Source: Atrichornis clamosus (taxonomy: Eukaryota > Chordata > Aves > Passeriformes > Menuridae). Taken from it: a DNA stretch of 64,000 nt. The position numbers and the translations under genes were made by a program. Positions 13,721 to 27,981 of the stretch are shown here, one piece after another. The stretch spans positions 1 to 64,000 of the forward strand of contig WBMZ01012698.1 in the NCBI GenBank assembly GCA_013400975.1, read 5' to 3'. Below the pieces are notes generated by a model. That model had not been told where the DNA came from. It worked only from the letters and a program-made list of their open reading frames with translations, and did not search any database. Every line of letters starts with the position of its first letter. The first letter of the stretch is position 1.

Positions 13721-16700
13721 GTCCTAGGATGGGTTGCCAGCCGCAGAAAGCCTGACACACCATCTCAGCAGCTCCTTTTGAGATCTGCTAAATACCTTTT
13801 AATGAGTACCATGGTGGAAGCATCAGCATCCTTCAGTCACTACTACCGACTGCCTCTCTCTCTCTGAGAAAAGCTAAGTGGAATGATGAAGTCAGGGTCA
13901 TTCTTCTGGAAGAGGTATGAAGGACCCGGGAGCAGCAGAGAACTGGAAAAGACCATGCTATGTATTGGAAGGAGAGCACAGCCAGGATGGCAGGATGGCG
14001 AGGAACAGTTGGTATCTGTTCACAAATTGAGAGTCAGGCTGAGAAGAAGGGGAAGGCTATTTGGAAGAGGTGGCTCACTCTGAGCTCTCCAAACATTTGT
14101 GGATCCACACTTCATTTAGCATTAATCCCTCCCTATGGAGAGAGACAACCTGTCATACAGTTTGGATTTTAATTTTCCACACGTTTCTCTGCAAGCAGAA
14201 ACATACGGGCATGTTTAGGCCTCTTTGGTACCTGGAGAGGAATAAATGAGAGGCACTGACTGGAAAGTTGTACTGTCATTGTGATATTCTCTTTTCATCC
14301 CGTTAGAGTTGTCTGGGAACTAGGAGTCAGCTGATCAGATTATTGCCAGACATTATCAAGCTGTCTATAATTAGCTTTTTATTGGTGAGAAGCCAGAAAA
14401 TGCTTTTGTTTGCAAGCTTGGACTATAGAGAAAGAAGAGAAATATTTAATGGAAGAGATTGTTTGGAAACTGTAGATCCTAATTAGTGTCTCAGTCTAGT
14501 AGTGAAACTACATGCAGCATTTGTCTGAAAAAAAAAGGTACTTTAAGCATCCTCTTTTGAGGAATGCTGGGTTGCATTCTTGAAAGGCACAGCACACATG
14601 GAGCTCTGTGGAGATATGATTGCTTTACTGTGTTCCTTTGGCACAGGCTGCTTATATTCACACATGTTATATGGCTCCTCAATCTGTATTGAAAATTTAA
14701 CACAAGTTAAAACATAGGTTAAAACTTGGGCTGTGCCTTCTGCATGTAGCCGGTGCAGTTTGCAAACTCAGGATCAATAACTTCAGAGAAATTTGGGTAA
14801 GTATTCCAGTAGCCAGTTCTTTTTATGCTGTAAATTAAAATTACAGTATTTAAGTCCAAGGTGACTTTTAATCTAAAATAACCCTTTACATTTTCAGCAT
14901 CATCTTATGAGTCACATGTTATCTGATGTATTTTAGAAGTTAATTATATTCAAATTACTAACACATGACTGACATTTTCAGTCTCATGTAGTAATGGTAT
15001 CCCTTTTAATTCTTCCAGTGGACATTGTAAACTCCATGAACTTTTTGTAAACACCATTTACACAGTCTGCAGCACACAGAGATTAATGATACATCCATTA
15101 TGGCACGGTTAGAAGGTTTCTGTCTATTCCAAGACAAATATTTTTTCTTTTCACACACTCCCACCCCGCTCCTGCTTGATTTGGGGGTTTTTGTTGTTGC
15201 CATTATATTCCAATGATTTGTTTTCCCAAATACTTAAACCAGAACTCATCACTATCATGTTTTCTCTTTTCTGAGGAAGAGCGTCACCATGAAGGATGCC
15301 AAGGTTTCTGAAGAATGGGACTCTCTTAGTCTGCCCTATTATTTTGAGTCTTAAAGATAGATCAGAACAAAGCCTGTTCAATGATATATGAAGGTCTTAA
15401 TCAAACAGCTGAATAAAACCCTGAAGCAGTTACATCAAAGTATCAATCATGTTTCCCAAAGTAGAACCCCAGAGCAAGAATAGGAACCATCTTCCTGCAA
15501 GTTAAACAGATTTTAAGCAAACTGCTGGCTGCTGTGCTTAAGGTGAGATCATATCTGAAAGCAAAGTATTTTGCAGAGTTTAATTGTGGTTATTTCTGGG
15601 AATGCCACTGTCAGTTTGTAAATCCAGGTTGAGTTTGTAGTGGTTGGAGTACCTAGCACTTGCTAAAGAGGAACAATGCACATATGTTGTTAAACTCCAG
15701 TGGTGAAGTCAAGAATAAATACAGTAAAGAGGGAAGATCCACTTTGGGTTTAAGCAGGAATAGGTTTAGCTACTTCTCTCTTCATTGCAACCAAACAAAT
15801 AAATACAGGCTGGTTTTTTAATTCAAAGGGTTGAAAACAAAGGTCATTTGGATACAGACCCTTTTGCTTGGGTATGTAAGAGTGGTTCAACCACATGACT
15901 TACCAATAACTCTTGTATAGGACGCCTGCTCCAGTCTCCAGGGGATATTTGCAAGGGCTGGCTTTCAGCAGTGTAGGTAAGTGTCCCTTGGTGATATCCC
16001 AGCAGAGAAAAGATGATTCACAGCCAGAATGTGATTGTGGTTAAGTGATCTGCTAGAGGAGCTGCTGCCATACGCAGCTAGGGAGGCTGGTTTCCTCTGC
16101 TTGGATTTCACTTCTAGAAATTCTCCTCTTGGTCTCCAGGATGGCTGCACTGTGTCTCTATGTCCTTAGCACCTTGTCCCAAACTCTTAACTCCACATCT
16201 CTGCCCAGGCTTTGCCTCCTCAATAGACCTCACCTCCCACTCATACACCCCTTTCACCACAGCCCCTTTCTGTGCCTCTGCCTGCATACCTCCCTGTCTT
16301 TCTGTCATAACTAAAACAACATCTCTTAGCTTGGTTTCCACTTTCTGCTCTTTATTCCTGTGACCAGTGAGCCAGTAAGAGGATTCTTGTGCTCTCAAAA
16401 TTTCCAAATCCCAACTTTTTTCTTGATCAGATTGTGCCCAGAGTGGACTGAATATTCAAAGGATTTGGATACCAAATTTTAAAGCATATCTTTACAGAGT
16501 ACTATACGCAGTACTGTACTGGGTTTTATTTTCATAAGGTTATCAGTTGGCCAGCTATAGATTACCTTGGGGATAACAGAAGGCACCTGCTTGACACAAA
16601 GGATATCTGCCAGATTTCCATTTGCAAAGCCAAATGATGAGGGCATGAGATGCATCCAAAGAGACAGCCACCAGAAATCTTTAACAAGGGAAAAATAAGA

Positions 16701-18178
16701 TCCGTTTCCTTAGCCTGTTTTTCAAAAGGCTACCTGAGCAGTCTTGTCTGACGTTTTCCACACGCAGACATCAAAGGCAGATACTGCACATGGAATCTTT
16801 TAGTCCATAATCTTAAAAGACCAGCAAAGTTATAAGCAGTTGATTCTCTCCCACAGTGGATGGCACAAGGTAATCTTAAAAACAGGCAGTGTGACCAGCT
16901 TACCTGAGCAATAGCAAATGGCAAGCAAGACAGGAGTTGGTGAAGCATGAGTTTGCAACCCAAGATTCTCCCGTAGGGCAAAGACGTTTTCATCTCAGCG
17001 TGCTGAGCCCGAGGAACATGCCACAGAGTAGGGATATGCTAAGGCTACTTGCACAGGAATTTGGCCCACTCTCTTTAAGTGTTCTGTAACACGGAGAGGT
17101 CTTGAGCCTTGCCTACAACGTGAATTTAGCCACTGGTATAAAAAGTGTCTGGATGATTGTTCTGGCATGCAGATTTGCCCTTTGGTCAAAATTGCCGGGT
17201 AAGCAAAGCGCTTGATACTGTTGTTGAAAACCTCCATGTTGAAACCTGGATATGCTACTCCCAGACTTAGCTCAGCCAAAATTAGAAGCCAAATTTTGGG
17301 CCAAACCGACTTATTTGCGTGGCCTGCAGAGGTATTCTCACAGAAGAGTTTTCTGTGGTGAGATGCTAACTGACAGCACTTTCAGTTGAACTTCATTTTG
17401 AGGGTTCAGAGAACAGCTATAAAAGTGAGGAAAGCTGAAAAATAAGGATTTTTTTTTTTAGTAAGATGCTCCACACACCTCTTTATGCAGGCTAATAAAG
17501 AGAAGATGAAGGACTTGTGCAGCGTCTCAAAGTACCAATGCAACAAGGAAACACAAGCTTTTCAGGGTAGCAAATGCCTGGCTAGTAAATTGCAGCTAAA
17601 CAAAAAATCAGTATTGAAATGTAGTGATGTTTCATAAACAATTAGCCTTTGAAATAAAAGAGCTGTCATGGATCCCCTCTTACAAGTACCTGTCAAGCCT
17701 AGATAACTTCCTGAAAGATACTCTGGAATTCAGAATTATTTCAGGGTGGAATAAAGTAGACTCCAAACCCGTCAACTGCCAGGATTTTAGTTACAACTTC
17801 CCACCATTGCTAAGCACGGCTCCTGGTAAAGGTTGAAGGTGTAGATGTATTTTGGCTCTAGAGGTGCTTTATCTCTGTTTTGCCCAACCTTGTGCTGAGC
17901 AGGGCTATACAAACCAGCTCAGTTATCTATTGGTACCAGATCTGTACTGCACCTGTTAAAAGGAGCTGGCTGGCATAGATTTGAATCAACAAATTCTAAT
18001 GTACAAATCTAGGCTTAACATTCCTCTTGTGAGGAAGAACAACCACATTTCCTATTTCCTTGCTTAAACAACAGCAGTCAGTTTGGAAGTGTGATGGACA
18101 GGGCCCCTTCTCTGGAGCTAATAGCATTAACCTTCTCCCTGTTCCCATGGCACATTTCACCCAGTAGTTTCAAGATGG

Positions 18179-18209
18179 CTTTTATTTTATTTTATTTTAT
18201 TTTATTTTA
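18179..18209 (+). repeat. (TTTTA)n microsatellite
   Basis: Six consecutive TTTAT/TTTTA pentamers within TTC9 intron 1. Confidence 0.9.
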
Positions 18210-19902
18210 CAGCAGATGTGGACTCTTCGTCACTGTGTGACATACATGGTTTTCAAAGTTAGGAATTACTTACTGCTTAAACTAGCACAATAAATCAGCT
18301 GCCAAATTGAGAATAATAACCAAATACAGTGGATAACCATTGCATGCTGCAGGAAGCAGGACAAGCAACATTTCTGAGCTGGGGAGATGCAGCCACCAGA
18401 TGCTGTATTACAATGACAATGAGACCTGCAGGGAATGGGCGACTATGGGTTTGCATCTGCAAGTAAAGGGCACCCTTCTAATTGCCAGAGGGTCACTAGG
18501 GCTGGTGCTGTGCAGGATCAAGCCCATTCAGTTTCAAGAAAGCAGGAGGATGATCTGGATGAACATCTAGATTTGGTCTCTCTGAGTGAGCTCTGTTCCT
18601 CAGAGGGATTCACTAGGGGCCTATTTTCAACTCCTCCTATGAGAAGGAGTGTGATAAGGTGTTTGATGTAGTAAACAAACACTCTCAGCCGGAGTTGCAC
18701 GTCTGTTTAGGAAAACAACACGTTCTTAAAACAATTCTCCCCTGACTGAATTAGGTAGGAAGTACAAGGATTCCATGTCTCTTCCATTTCTGAAAGCTGA
18801 ATTACTAACAGCCTCAGTATTTTCATTGGATCACAGTCGATTAAGATCATTTCAGGCCACCAAGAACCGAAAGCACGCATGTCTAAATATTTATAAGGGA
18901 GATACTCCCTCCAGGTTCATTTCCAACAGCCGCTTCCAAGACTGGGTCTCCAAATGGGCAGCTCTTCAGCAGAACTGTTTCCTGCACATCCATCTGCTCA
19001 CTTTGTTCAGATAAACACACATCTCTCCTGCTGGCCATGTGGTGCTGACTTCTCCCCGCCACGTGCACGATTAGCGGGGATGCCCTGCAGAAGCTTTACT
19101 GTGAGTATGAGTCACAGAAAGAACCCAGCTGGATATCTGGAAACCCCTTTGGGATTATGAATTAGCAGGATGTGGGAAAGTTTTTATTTTCTTTTAAACC
19201 AATACATGAAGCAAGTCCAGTATGGAATTACTGAGTTAATATACATGAATAGACCGCCTGTCATATTTCACAGAGTCATTTCTGTGACTCTTACTGGAAA
19301 TACTAAATAGCAAATGAACAGAGAGATTGAAATCCACCCCCTAGTTGCTCTGAAAGGCAGTTTCACAGAATGTGAAAGGCTGGCTCAGATTGGCAGTGTG
19401 CAGAAAGCTACTGCTACTGCTGTACATGCTACTGGTCAGCAGAGAAACAAAGCAATCCTGTTTCCAGGGCAGTGAAGCCAGCAGTAAATTTACACAGCCA
19501 TCTTTTTAATAGCTTTAAAAGATAAAGAAAAACAAGGCATAGTCATTTCAAGCTCCATTAGAAACAGAGTGAGAAAAATCAATATGTGACAAATAAGAAG
19601 GGACAAACTCTGGACAAGGAAATGCAACTAAGGGTTTAGAAATGTGTTTTTTAACTGGTAATGAAATAGCAAGTGATTAGAATCTTTTGAAATACCTATG
19701 CACAGTAACGGCAGGAGCTGTTAGAATATACTGACATTCCAATATTAAAGCAAATGGGACAAAGCTCTCGTGAGTAATGGCTGTGTCACTTAAACCAATG
19801 TACCAGCAGTGGGACTAGTTCTGCAGTTCTTGTTCAACACATCCATACCACCAGTGCTCTGATGGTTAGGAATGGGTTCTGTCCACATTAAGTGATTGTG
19901 GG

Positions 19903-19975
19903 CTTGGACCAATTTAGGATGGAAGGAATTTCTGAAGGTCATCTAGCCAACCTCCTGCTCATGAAATAAAGTGTG
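19903..19975 (-). mobile_element. Short CR1 3'-end fragment, antisense
   Basis: The string 'ggaaggaatttctgaaggtc' followed by 'atctagccaacctcctgctc' matches the reverse complement of the CR1 3' tail ('ggaagggacctctgaaggtcatctagtccaac'). Only the terminal part is present. Confidence 0.5.
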
Positions 19976-21153
19976 ATACAGAGAGGGTGTAGGGCTTACT
20001 TTAGAGTGCAGGGTAAGGGGATCAAGAGCTGTGTCGTATTCCTGACCCAGCTTCATATCCTCTCAGCTGCAGTTACCATGCAAAAAATGAAGTCTAGCTG
20101 TTCATTGGTGACACCTGACCTGTGATGACTTGGATTTCCAGGAGCACTGAGCACTGAGCACTTCCTCCCCACCAGAGACACACTGAGTAACGCCACCTGC
20201 CATGGGAAATTTCTCTCCATGTCCTGGCACTTGACACTGCCAGCCTCTGAACTGATCCTTGTAGTGGCATTCTGCCTTTCTTCCCCAATTTGTGTCATAC
20301 CCAAAGTTGCCTTGGATTGCAGCACTAGATGGGCTTGTGGACAGCACAACTTTCTTTATTTCCCCGGAGACTGTGACTGCACCATGTCCTATTCTTGTCA
20401 GTGTTCCCCAAGCCATTCTTAATGCCCAGGTCACCTGTATGAAGTTTAGCCCACTGGAGTAAGCACTACAGAAAGCCATGAGCAGGGCTGTAAAGCATGG
20501 CTCGGGGAACTCCCCCCTTTCCTCTTTATTTCGCTCCTAGTTGTGGGAAACTCACAATGGGCATCTTCTTCAGCTCCTTGACATTTCTACAACAATTGTC
20601 GTTCAGCACACAGAACCCTCAACATGTTGTTTATTCACTGTTTGCCTTTTCCTTTAGGAAGTTGGCAGAGCTCACCTCTGGGGATGAACTTGTGCTGCCG
20701 TGCTTTGCAGGAAGCAGGCAGCATAGCACATTTGTTCCCTGTACTACAACTCGAGATGTCTCTGCTGACAGCACATTCCAACAGGGCAGAGCCCCTTGCT
20801 ATTTCCTATAGCAAAACTCCATACAGGATCTCCTGAATAAAAGGCAATTACATATTGTTTTTAAACCTAGCAGCCTTGGATTAAACCAAATACAAAATTT
20901 GATCCAATTTATCCCCCTTTTTCCTTGTCAGATAACTGTTAGTCTGCTTTTTGTACTTTCTGAAGCTCCAGCCCTCAGTGTGAGAAGCGATTTCACTAGA
21001 AATGAACCCAGCCACTGCCACGAGACTGTATGGCATTCCAGACCTGTGGAGGGGTGCTTACGTTCGCTCTCTCCTCATGTGCCTGTGTGTGTCCCCGGAG
21101 TAAACACAATCCCTTTGCTTTGCAGTGCCAAAAATAGAGGCATTGGTATTTAA

Positions 21154-21588
<435 letters not shown>

Positions 21589-23235
21589 TGATTGCGTTGA
21601 TTTCCACAGGGATGAGCATGACTCACTGTGTGTCCTTTGCTGGACTCCCCTTCAAGCACTCTTGGGTAGTGCAGCAAGGTTGCAGTGCCCAAAGATGAAG
21701 CACTGCCAAGGCTGCAGCGTGACCTTGAAGATGACAGTATTGCTGGAATGGTGTCGGTGTGGAGGGGATCCTGCCTCACTTTCCCTCCTTAATTTATTTT
21801 TGAAGAAGAAAGCAGTATGGGGAAAGAGTGTACTCCAAACATTACATTTTCTGACTCTCTGAGAAAAAGCTTTTTCCCCTTAGCAATGCCAGGAGACAAT
21901 TTATAATGCTCAATAGCCTTCCACCATCTCAGTAAAGGGTTAGTATTCTGCTTTGATCAAGGAGACAGACATTTACCCACAAAGCATTCATCAGGATGCT
22001 TCAACTGTTGCCATGAAATCAGCCAATTGCCTGTTAAGTATCTGTCACCCATCTGTCAAAACCATACAGTTTATTTGGGGACAAGCAATGAAAGTAGATA
22101 TCCAATCAATTTAGCCTTGCCAGAGCAACCATCTTTGTGCTAACCTGCCCAGCCTCAGAAGGCAGGGGGAAGGCCGAGAGGCAGAGATGGTGCTTTTATT
22201 TGGCCAGTAGTAATAGGGAGATAAAACAGCACTATGGTTTTAAACAGAAAGGAATTTTGTAGTACTCAAAATTAAAGGATCTCAAGAAAGCAAAATGGAA
22301 ACCATGTGCAAAGAAAACCTCACAGAGCAGCTCTTCAGCTGAACCTGAGAGGAAAGAGTGAGAAGTGGGTGTGAAACAGGAGCAAGCCCTGGTCTTGGCA
22401 GAGCGTGGTGGAGTTGAAGTTCATTGAACCAGAGGAGGGAAGGGAGGCTGTTTGAGCTGGCTGTGCTTGATGTCCTAGAGGCATTGGCCCTGCAGGGCTC
22501 CTGCAGTGGCTGTGCCCTGGAGGAGCATCAGAGAGGGTGTGCTTGGGAATGTGCTGGGATCTCCTTCCTCTTTCACCTCCCATAAGGGTGCTTGGTCCCA
22601 TCTGCTTTGCTTGGCCATGGGCTCTGGGCAGTCTGACAGCACAGCTGTGCACCCCACACTCCCAGAGCAAATGTGTTTAAAAGCTCAGTTTAGCCTATTT
22701 TAGTTTACAGTGTGCCCTTCTGCTTTCAGTCCTTGCCAGAACCAGGAAATGGAGAAGCATATGCAAGAGAAATATAGTCAGTGGAAAATAAGTTATCCTA
22801 ATCTTGAAGTTTTGACTAGGCTCAAATGTGAAAAATTCCTTTTAGCTGAACCACTTCGCATCCATTTTTTAAATATGTATTTCTGTGCTCCCCTACCACC
22901 CCCCTTCCTGTGATACTATTTATTTGATATTCCTCATTGCTTCTTGAAATAAATACTAATTTATTCAACAGCAACAACTTCAAATACCACTTGCTACAAA
23001 AACATACCAGAAAGTGTCCCTAAAGGCTCTTAATGTATACAAAACCCAGTTCTGGCCTTCAGCTCTGCATCAGAGACTCTTTCCTGTTATTTGTAGACTA
23101 TTCAAGGCTGTTGTTCCACTGTTTTATTTATGATTAGGGAAAACTTGAAGGGCATTCGGGGGAAAGAATTGAATATGTACAGTAAGAAAGGATGTGCCTG
23201 TTAAAACACAGCAATCAGAATCAGGAATCAAGAAT

Positions 23236-23345
23236 TATTATGTGACCTGGAATAAGTCAGTGTCTCCACTTTTAGTGTCTCCATCTGCAAAACGTGATTG
23301 TTTTCATTTATCTGAGGTTCCACCAGGCTCACTGGTTATTATTAC
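23236..23345 (+). repeat. Degraded MIR-like fragment in intron 2
   Basis: The string 'atgtgacctggaataagtca' followed by 'gtgtctccatctgcaaaacg' resembles the MIR core ('gtgaccttgggcaagtca ... cctcatctgtaaaatg'). The 5' and 3' parts are not recognisable, so the boundaries are approximate. Confidence 0.45.
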
Positions 23346-26300
23346 AGTCATGTTCTGTATGTTCTTTTTTTTTTCTAATAAGGAATGTTTTTGGCACAAA
23401 TCACTGGCAGTTATTCTCTTTGGTGGGAGAGGTTTTGAATGGTAAAGAGGAATTAGTTAGCAAAGGGTTTTACTGTTCTGAAGGGCTGTCAGCAGAGCAG
23501 ATCCCTTTTGGCTATTCACTGTCTGCCCAGGGTGAAGGAAGGTTGGGTTTGGCCTGATTTCTTGTGCCACCTCCAAATAAAAATCACAAAAGCAGATGGA
23601 AATAACATGAGATAGTTGTATAATCCACTTACTAAGGGAGAGAGAAGCTACTGTTAAGTCCTGTAAGCATGCATGGAGCCCTCCATGAGCTCTGTGTCCA
23701 GAGGCTGGTGCAGCATGGGCAGCCAAACGTGCACCTTGCTGCAAGCCTTGATCAGCCCTCTCCCACCGGGGCCACATTGTCACGGCAGGGACTGACTGGG
23801 CTTGAGACCAGCCATCAGCTGGCAATGACCTGGTAATGTCAAGCAGTGGTCCCTGCTGTCCCTGTGCTGGGAGCCCACGTTCAGAGGCCCAGGGGGTTGC
23901 CCAGACCGGACGGTTTCCGTGCTGTGCGGGGCAGGCTCATGGCTGCACTGGGGCACTGCCTTCCTGGACCCCTGTGGCTCAGAAATCCTGGGAACAAAAC
24001 CCAGGCGAGGTGTCTGTACAGCAGATAAGCAACTGGGCTCTGAAGCCACAGGGGAAGCAGAAATGACCTTTAAAATGGCATTAGGCCACTCTGCAGAGGG
24101 ACACAGGCACAGTCCTAATGGCCAGAAGACATGTTCCCGTTGCAGCTTTACCAGTACCTCTTTGCGTGGGTCTGACCCCTCATCTGAGTTGTCCTTACCT
24201 GTTATTTCCGCATCAGCAGAAGCGGATCCCTTTTCCACTGAGAGATGAGAGTCTTCTCATTAACATTTACACATAGCTTTGAAATACATCTGCAGGCAGA
24301 GCTAGTATGGTGCAATACTATTAGAAAAAACATGACAAAGACAGGGCTCGACTTCTGTAAACAGAGTGCTGCTCTCGTTATTTTTTCTTGGTAAAATAAT
24401 GGCCTTCACAAAGGAAGCAAAACATGCCAAAACCTGCCTGAGATATTTATAGGTAGCTTGCAATTGGGAGCATCTCCCACCCTCTGCCAGGCTATACCTT
24501 ATTTTGCCCCTGGCTACCCAGGCATGGGGAAATCTCCCAGGTGAGTGAAGCTGTGCCATCAGCAGTCACTACCTTACTCAAAAGCCAAAGGGGGCTGGCA
24601 GCCTTTCCTTTCCCAATTATGCATTGAGCCCACCTCCGCCCCCTCAGCAAGGTGCCGAGTCCCTGCGGGCCCAGGCAGGTGGGATTTCCTGACATGCCCA
24701 CGCAGTTATCTCTTCTCACCTGCACCAGGCAGGCGTTCCAAGTGTGCACCTCAGTGGCAGGGATGAGTACCCAGAGTGCAGCCCATCAGAGCCTAGAAGG
24801 GCACAGAGCAGAGGGGTCACAATGAGGTGCAGGCAGCACAGCAGGACCCTGGTCGGGTTGTGTGCCCTGCCTTTACACTGCTGGGAGTGAGTCAGCCTCC
24901 TGCCACTTGCACCCATTTCATTTTAAGCCTAGAATTCAGGGCTACACCCTCAACTGAATTTCTTCATTCCAGGAGGTGGCACAACTAAAATCAATTCTGT
25001 TTTTAAAACAGTTGCTTTAAAATTTGCTGGGCTGGTAAGAAATGCTAATGTGTGAACAGCCCAGGATGCTGGTGCCTCTTGTTAGACAGAAGCAACAGCA
25101 GAACTTCTTGGATCATTAAAAATGCCCCAAATGGGTCAAGTAGCTTAGTCATCGAATCCCACCCTCTGGAGTGCCTAGAATGATGCAGCTGAACCTGCAG
25201 AAGACTCAGCAGAGAGCCCCACCTCACCAGAGACAGCTTGAGAAAGTCACAACAGCATGGCCACAGCCGACTGACGCCCTGTGGCATGTTTGTGGATAGC
25301 CCTGTGTGATGGGAAGCTGATCTGTGTCCCACTGATTCAGCACTGGCAGAGGGCACAACAGAGATGTCCTCATCTTTAAAGGAAGCTTTGCACTCGCAGC
25401 TGCCTTGGTGGGTGAGGTACCCACACTTGCTGTGCTGAACATGTTCCCAGTAATTTGTTCATTGCTTTGAAAGCTGAAGCACTTCTCATTTCCCTAGCTG
25501 GTGTGGGGCACATTGCAGTTTGGATGAGGAGGAGGCAAGATTGCCCTCTGACAGGACTGCATTGCACTTCAGATTGCTTTCTGAGGATCTAATAACTTCA
25601 ACGGACCAAGCTGGCCCTGGTCTGAGCAAGGCTCTGAGCAAAGAACCATTTTTCAATCAATACAGAAGTGAAAGTGGCTGTGGTTTTGGTTGCTGGCTTC
25701 TGATACCACATGGCTTTTGCCACTCTATGGGTGCTGTGTGTGGGAAGTTACCCTCATGATAGAAATCAACATGATTTGGGAAAGGATTGACCAGGACTGC
25801 AGAATCATTGGCTCTGTCTGGAGACACAACCTCATTTAGATCAACCTGTGATTCAGGGTGAACAGGTTCCCTTAAGGCTGAGACCAGGACATAAAACAAA
25901 AGTTACATGTTCTGTGTGGTGTGTTGATGCTCTGAAATGCTGGAAGGAAGAAGAGGGCCCAGCTTACCACCTGCACAGTGCTGGGATCTCACCACCCTCT
26001 ACTAGGATGAATCAATGGTTCTGTGCCCCTAGGAACTTCTTGAGACAGGATAGACAGGCAGGATGCAGCATACAGCATATGACAAAAATGCAGATAGAGT
26101 GTCATGGTGGAAGGACATCCAAACAAAATTTAAGAAAAGGGTACAAAGAATGTGAAAGATACTCTTCCCAATTCTACTCATCATAGATAAATGTAAAAAC
26201 AGTGGAAAAGGTTGTAAATAGAGTAGAAGAGTGAAAAGGCAGAGCATAATTGTACACAAAATGCCTTTAGGGGTTTGCATGCAGGCACTGCAGGAAGGGA

Positions 26301-26512
26301 AGCCAATGGAGGTGTTGTTCCACAAGTACAGGCAAGGATGTCCTGGATAGTTTCAACCATGTGAGTTCAACTGTGCTGACCAAGAATAATCAGAGAAAAA
26401 GGTAAAAACTAGCAGAGACAAGGCTGTAAGCAACAGGGGTGGTGAGTACAACTCAGACCAGGCTCTCCAAAACCAAATGTTCAGGGTTTGGTTCAGAGCC
26501 CTTTCCAACTGA

Positions 26513-26707
<195 letters not shown>

Positions 26708-27450
26708 AAATGAAGCCGCTTCAGCTGAAGTGCCCAAGGGGGAACATTTCCTTCCTAGAAACTCATTCGGTGGATTTTCCTGTTTGCTCTGCCTCATCCT
26801 CATCTCCTCATCCATCCACTCTCCCTTGCTCTTCATTGAATACCAGTTTTGAAATGAGAGAGACTAAGACACTGGATATGGCTGCTTGCCAACCATGGTA
26901 ATACCCCTTCCCCGTGGCAAAAGAGCACAACAACTACAGCCAGCCTTGTTCCCAGACAGTGTCACACACCTGGAGTAGGCAATGCTGGGGGACCTGTCTG
27001 GTCCTGGACTGCCTATTACCTATTAGAGAAGCAATCCCCAGAACAATGACTTTCTGGCCGGACAAGTTGGAGACAGAGAGTTCCTGCTCTGAGTAATCAC
27101 TGGAGCTTGGAAGAGCCAAGAAATCAAGAGAGCCACTGGTCATTTCACAGGGGACAGCAAAAGCCTTTCTACCATCAGTTCCCTCTGCCTGCTTCTCCAG
27201 TGTGTGATATCGGTCTCCAGTGAGAGCTCACATGCTCCCAGTCTAATGTCAGTGAAAACTGTTTCTAAACATCCTCTTAATGAAAGCACAGAGCACCCTA
27301 CGAACCCCCTGCAGAGCTGTCCCGGGGCTGGAGGAGAAGGCTGTGGGCTACCACAGAGTGCTGAACAGACTGTGAAAGCATGGTGTACAGTGTGAGGGAA
27401 AAACTGTGAAATACTTCATTAAAGGCAAATAAAAATTATTCATAGGCAAC
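26708..27450 (+). other. TTC9 3' UTR (proximal form)
   Basis: This is the sequence from the stop codon to about 20 bases past an AATAAA at 27428-27433. An ATTAAA lies a few bases upstream of that signal. The mammalian TTC9 3' UTR is, as I recall, several kb, so longer forms are possible; another AATAAA is at 29312-29317. The endpoint is inferred from the signal, not observed. Confidence 0.55.
27428..27433 (+). terminator. Poly(A) signal AATAAA for TTC9
   Basis: This canonical hexamer is about 720 bases after the TTC9 stop, in a locally AT-rich stretch. ATTAAA sits just upstream and a GT-containing segment follows within about 50 bases. It is the first good signal after the stop. Confidence 0.5.
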
Positions 27451-27507
27451 AAGTCCAGGCATTGCTTTTCAAAGGAGCCTTTTGGGTTCCCCGTGTGCAG
27501 ACAGACA

Positions 27508-27750
27508 ACATTGTGTAGTGGGAGGGCAGCATGGGGTGGGGAACAAGGGATGTCTCCATTCTAACCTTGGCTCTGCCAATGCCTTGCTGTGTGATCTTGG
27601 GCAAGTCACTTAGCCTCTCGGTGCCTCGGTTTCCCTGTCTGTACACTAGGGATAATAATACTTCCCTACCTCGCAGGGGTGTTGTGAGGATGTATTAGTT
27701 AATGTCTGTAAGTACCAGTACAGTGATGTACAGTGCTAAGTATTATTAGT
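27508..27750 (+). repeat. Well-preserved MIR-like SINE downstream of TTC9
   Basis: This is the clearest MIR-type element in the window. It has a 'ttgtgtagtggga' head and 'ccttggctctgccaatgcct'. Next come 'tgtgatcttgggcaagtcac' and 'tagcctctcggtgcctcggt', then 'gggataataatacttcccta', 'ggtgttgtgaggatgtatta' and 'gtacagtgctaagtattatt'. Essentially the whole consensus order is present without large gaps. It lies directly upstream of the exon-like segment at 27821. Confidence 0.85.
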
Positions 27751-27820
27751 ACATTGGATTGAGGTCTTGATTCTCCCACCTTGTGTTGGTGCTTCCTGTG
27801 TCCTGTTTTTTCTTTTGTAG

Positions 27821-27981
27821 GAGAACGTGGTGCTGACAAAAAGGGCAGGACCAACAGCTTTGGAGCCTATTTCAGCAGCCCAGAGGGCCTGTTTAGACCG
27901 CCTCCAGCAGTTTGACTTTTTCTAAGAGCTCTGGCTCCTTGGCTTAAAGGTTCTTTTCTGAAACTGCCAATAATGGGATCA
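27821..27981 (+). other. Candidate alternative terminal exon (unproven)
   Basis: A strong acceptor (tcctgttttttcttttgtag) precedes base 27821, and a good donor (TCA|gtaagt) follows base 27981. Joined in phase to TTC9 exon 2, it would add GERGADKKGRTNSFGAYF and about 13 more residues, then stop at 27913-27915. A second frame, starting at phase 0, is also open, to 27923-27925. It carries an amphipathic segment ending in DRLQQFDFF. Two open frames in one short segment weaken the coding case. I recognise neither peptide. It could equally be a UTR exon of a non-coding RNA or chance. Confidence 0.25.

Noticed and set aside
23780..24238. 152-residue minus-strand open frame in intron 2
   Set aside because: The region is GC-rich and open in several frames on both strands. 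There is no domain, start context or splicing evidence.
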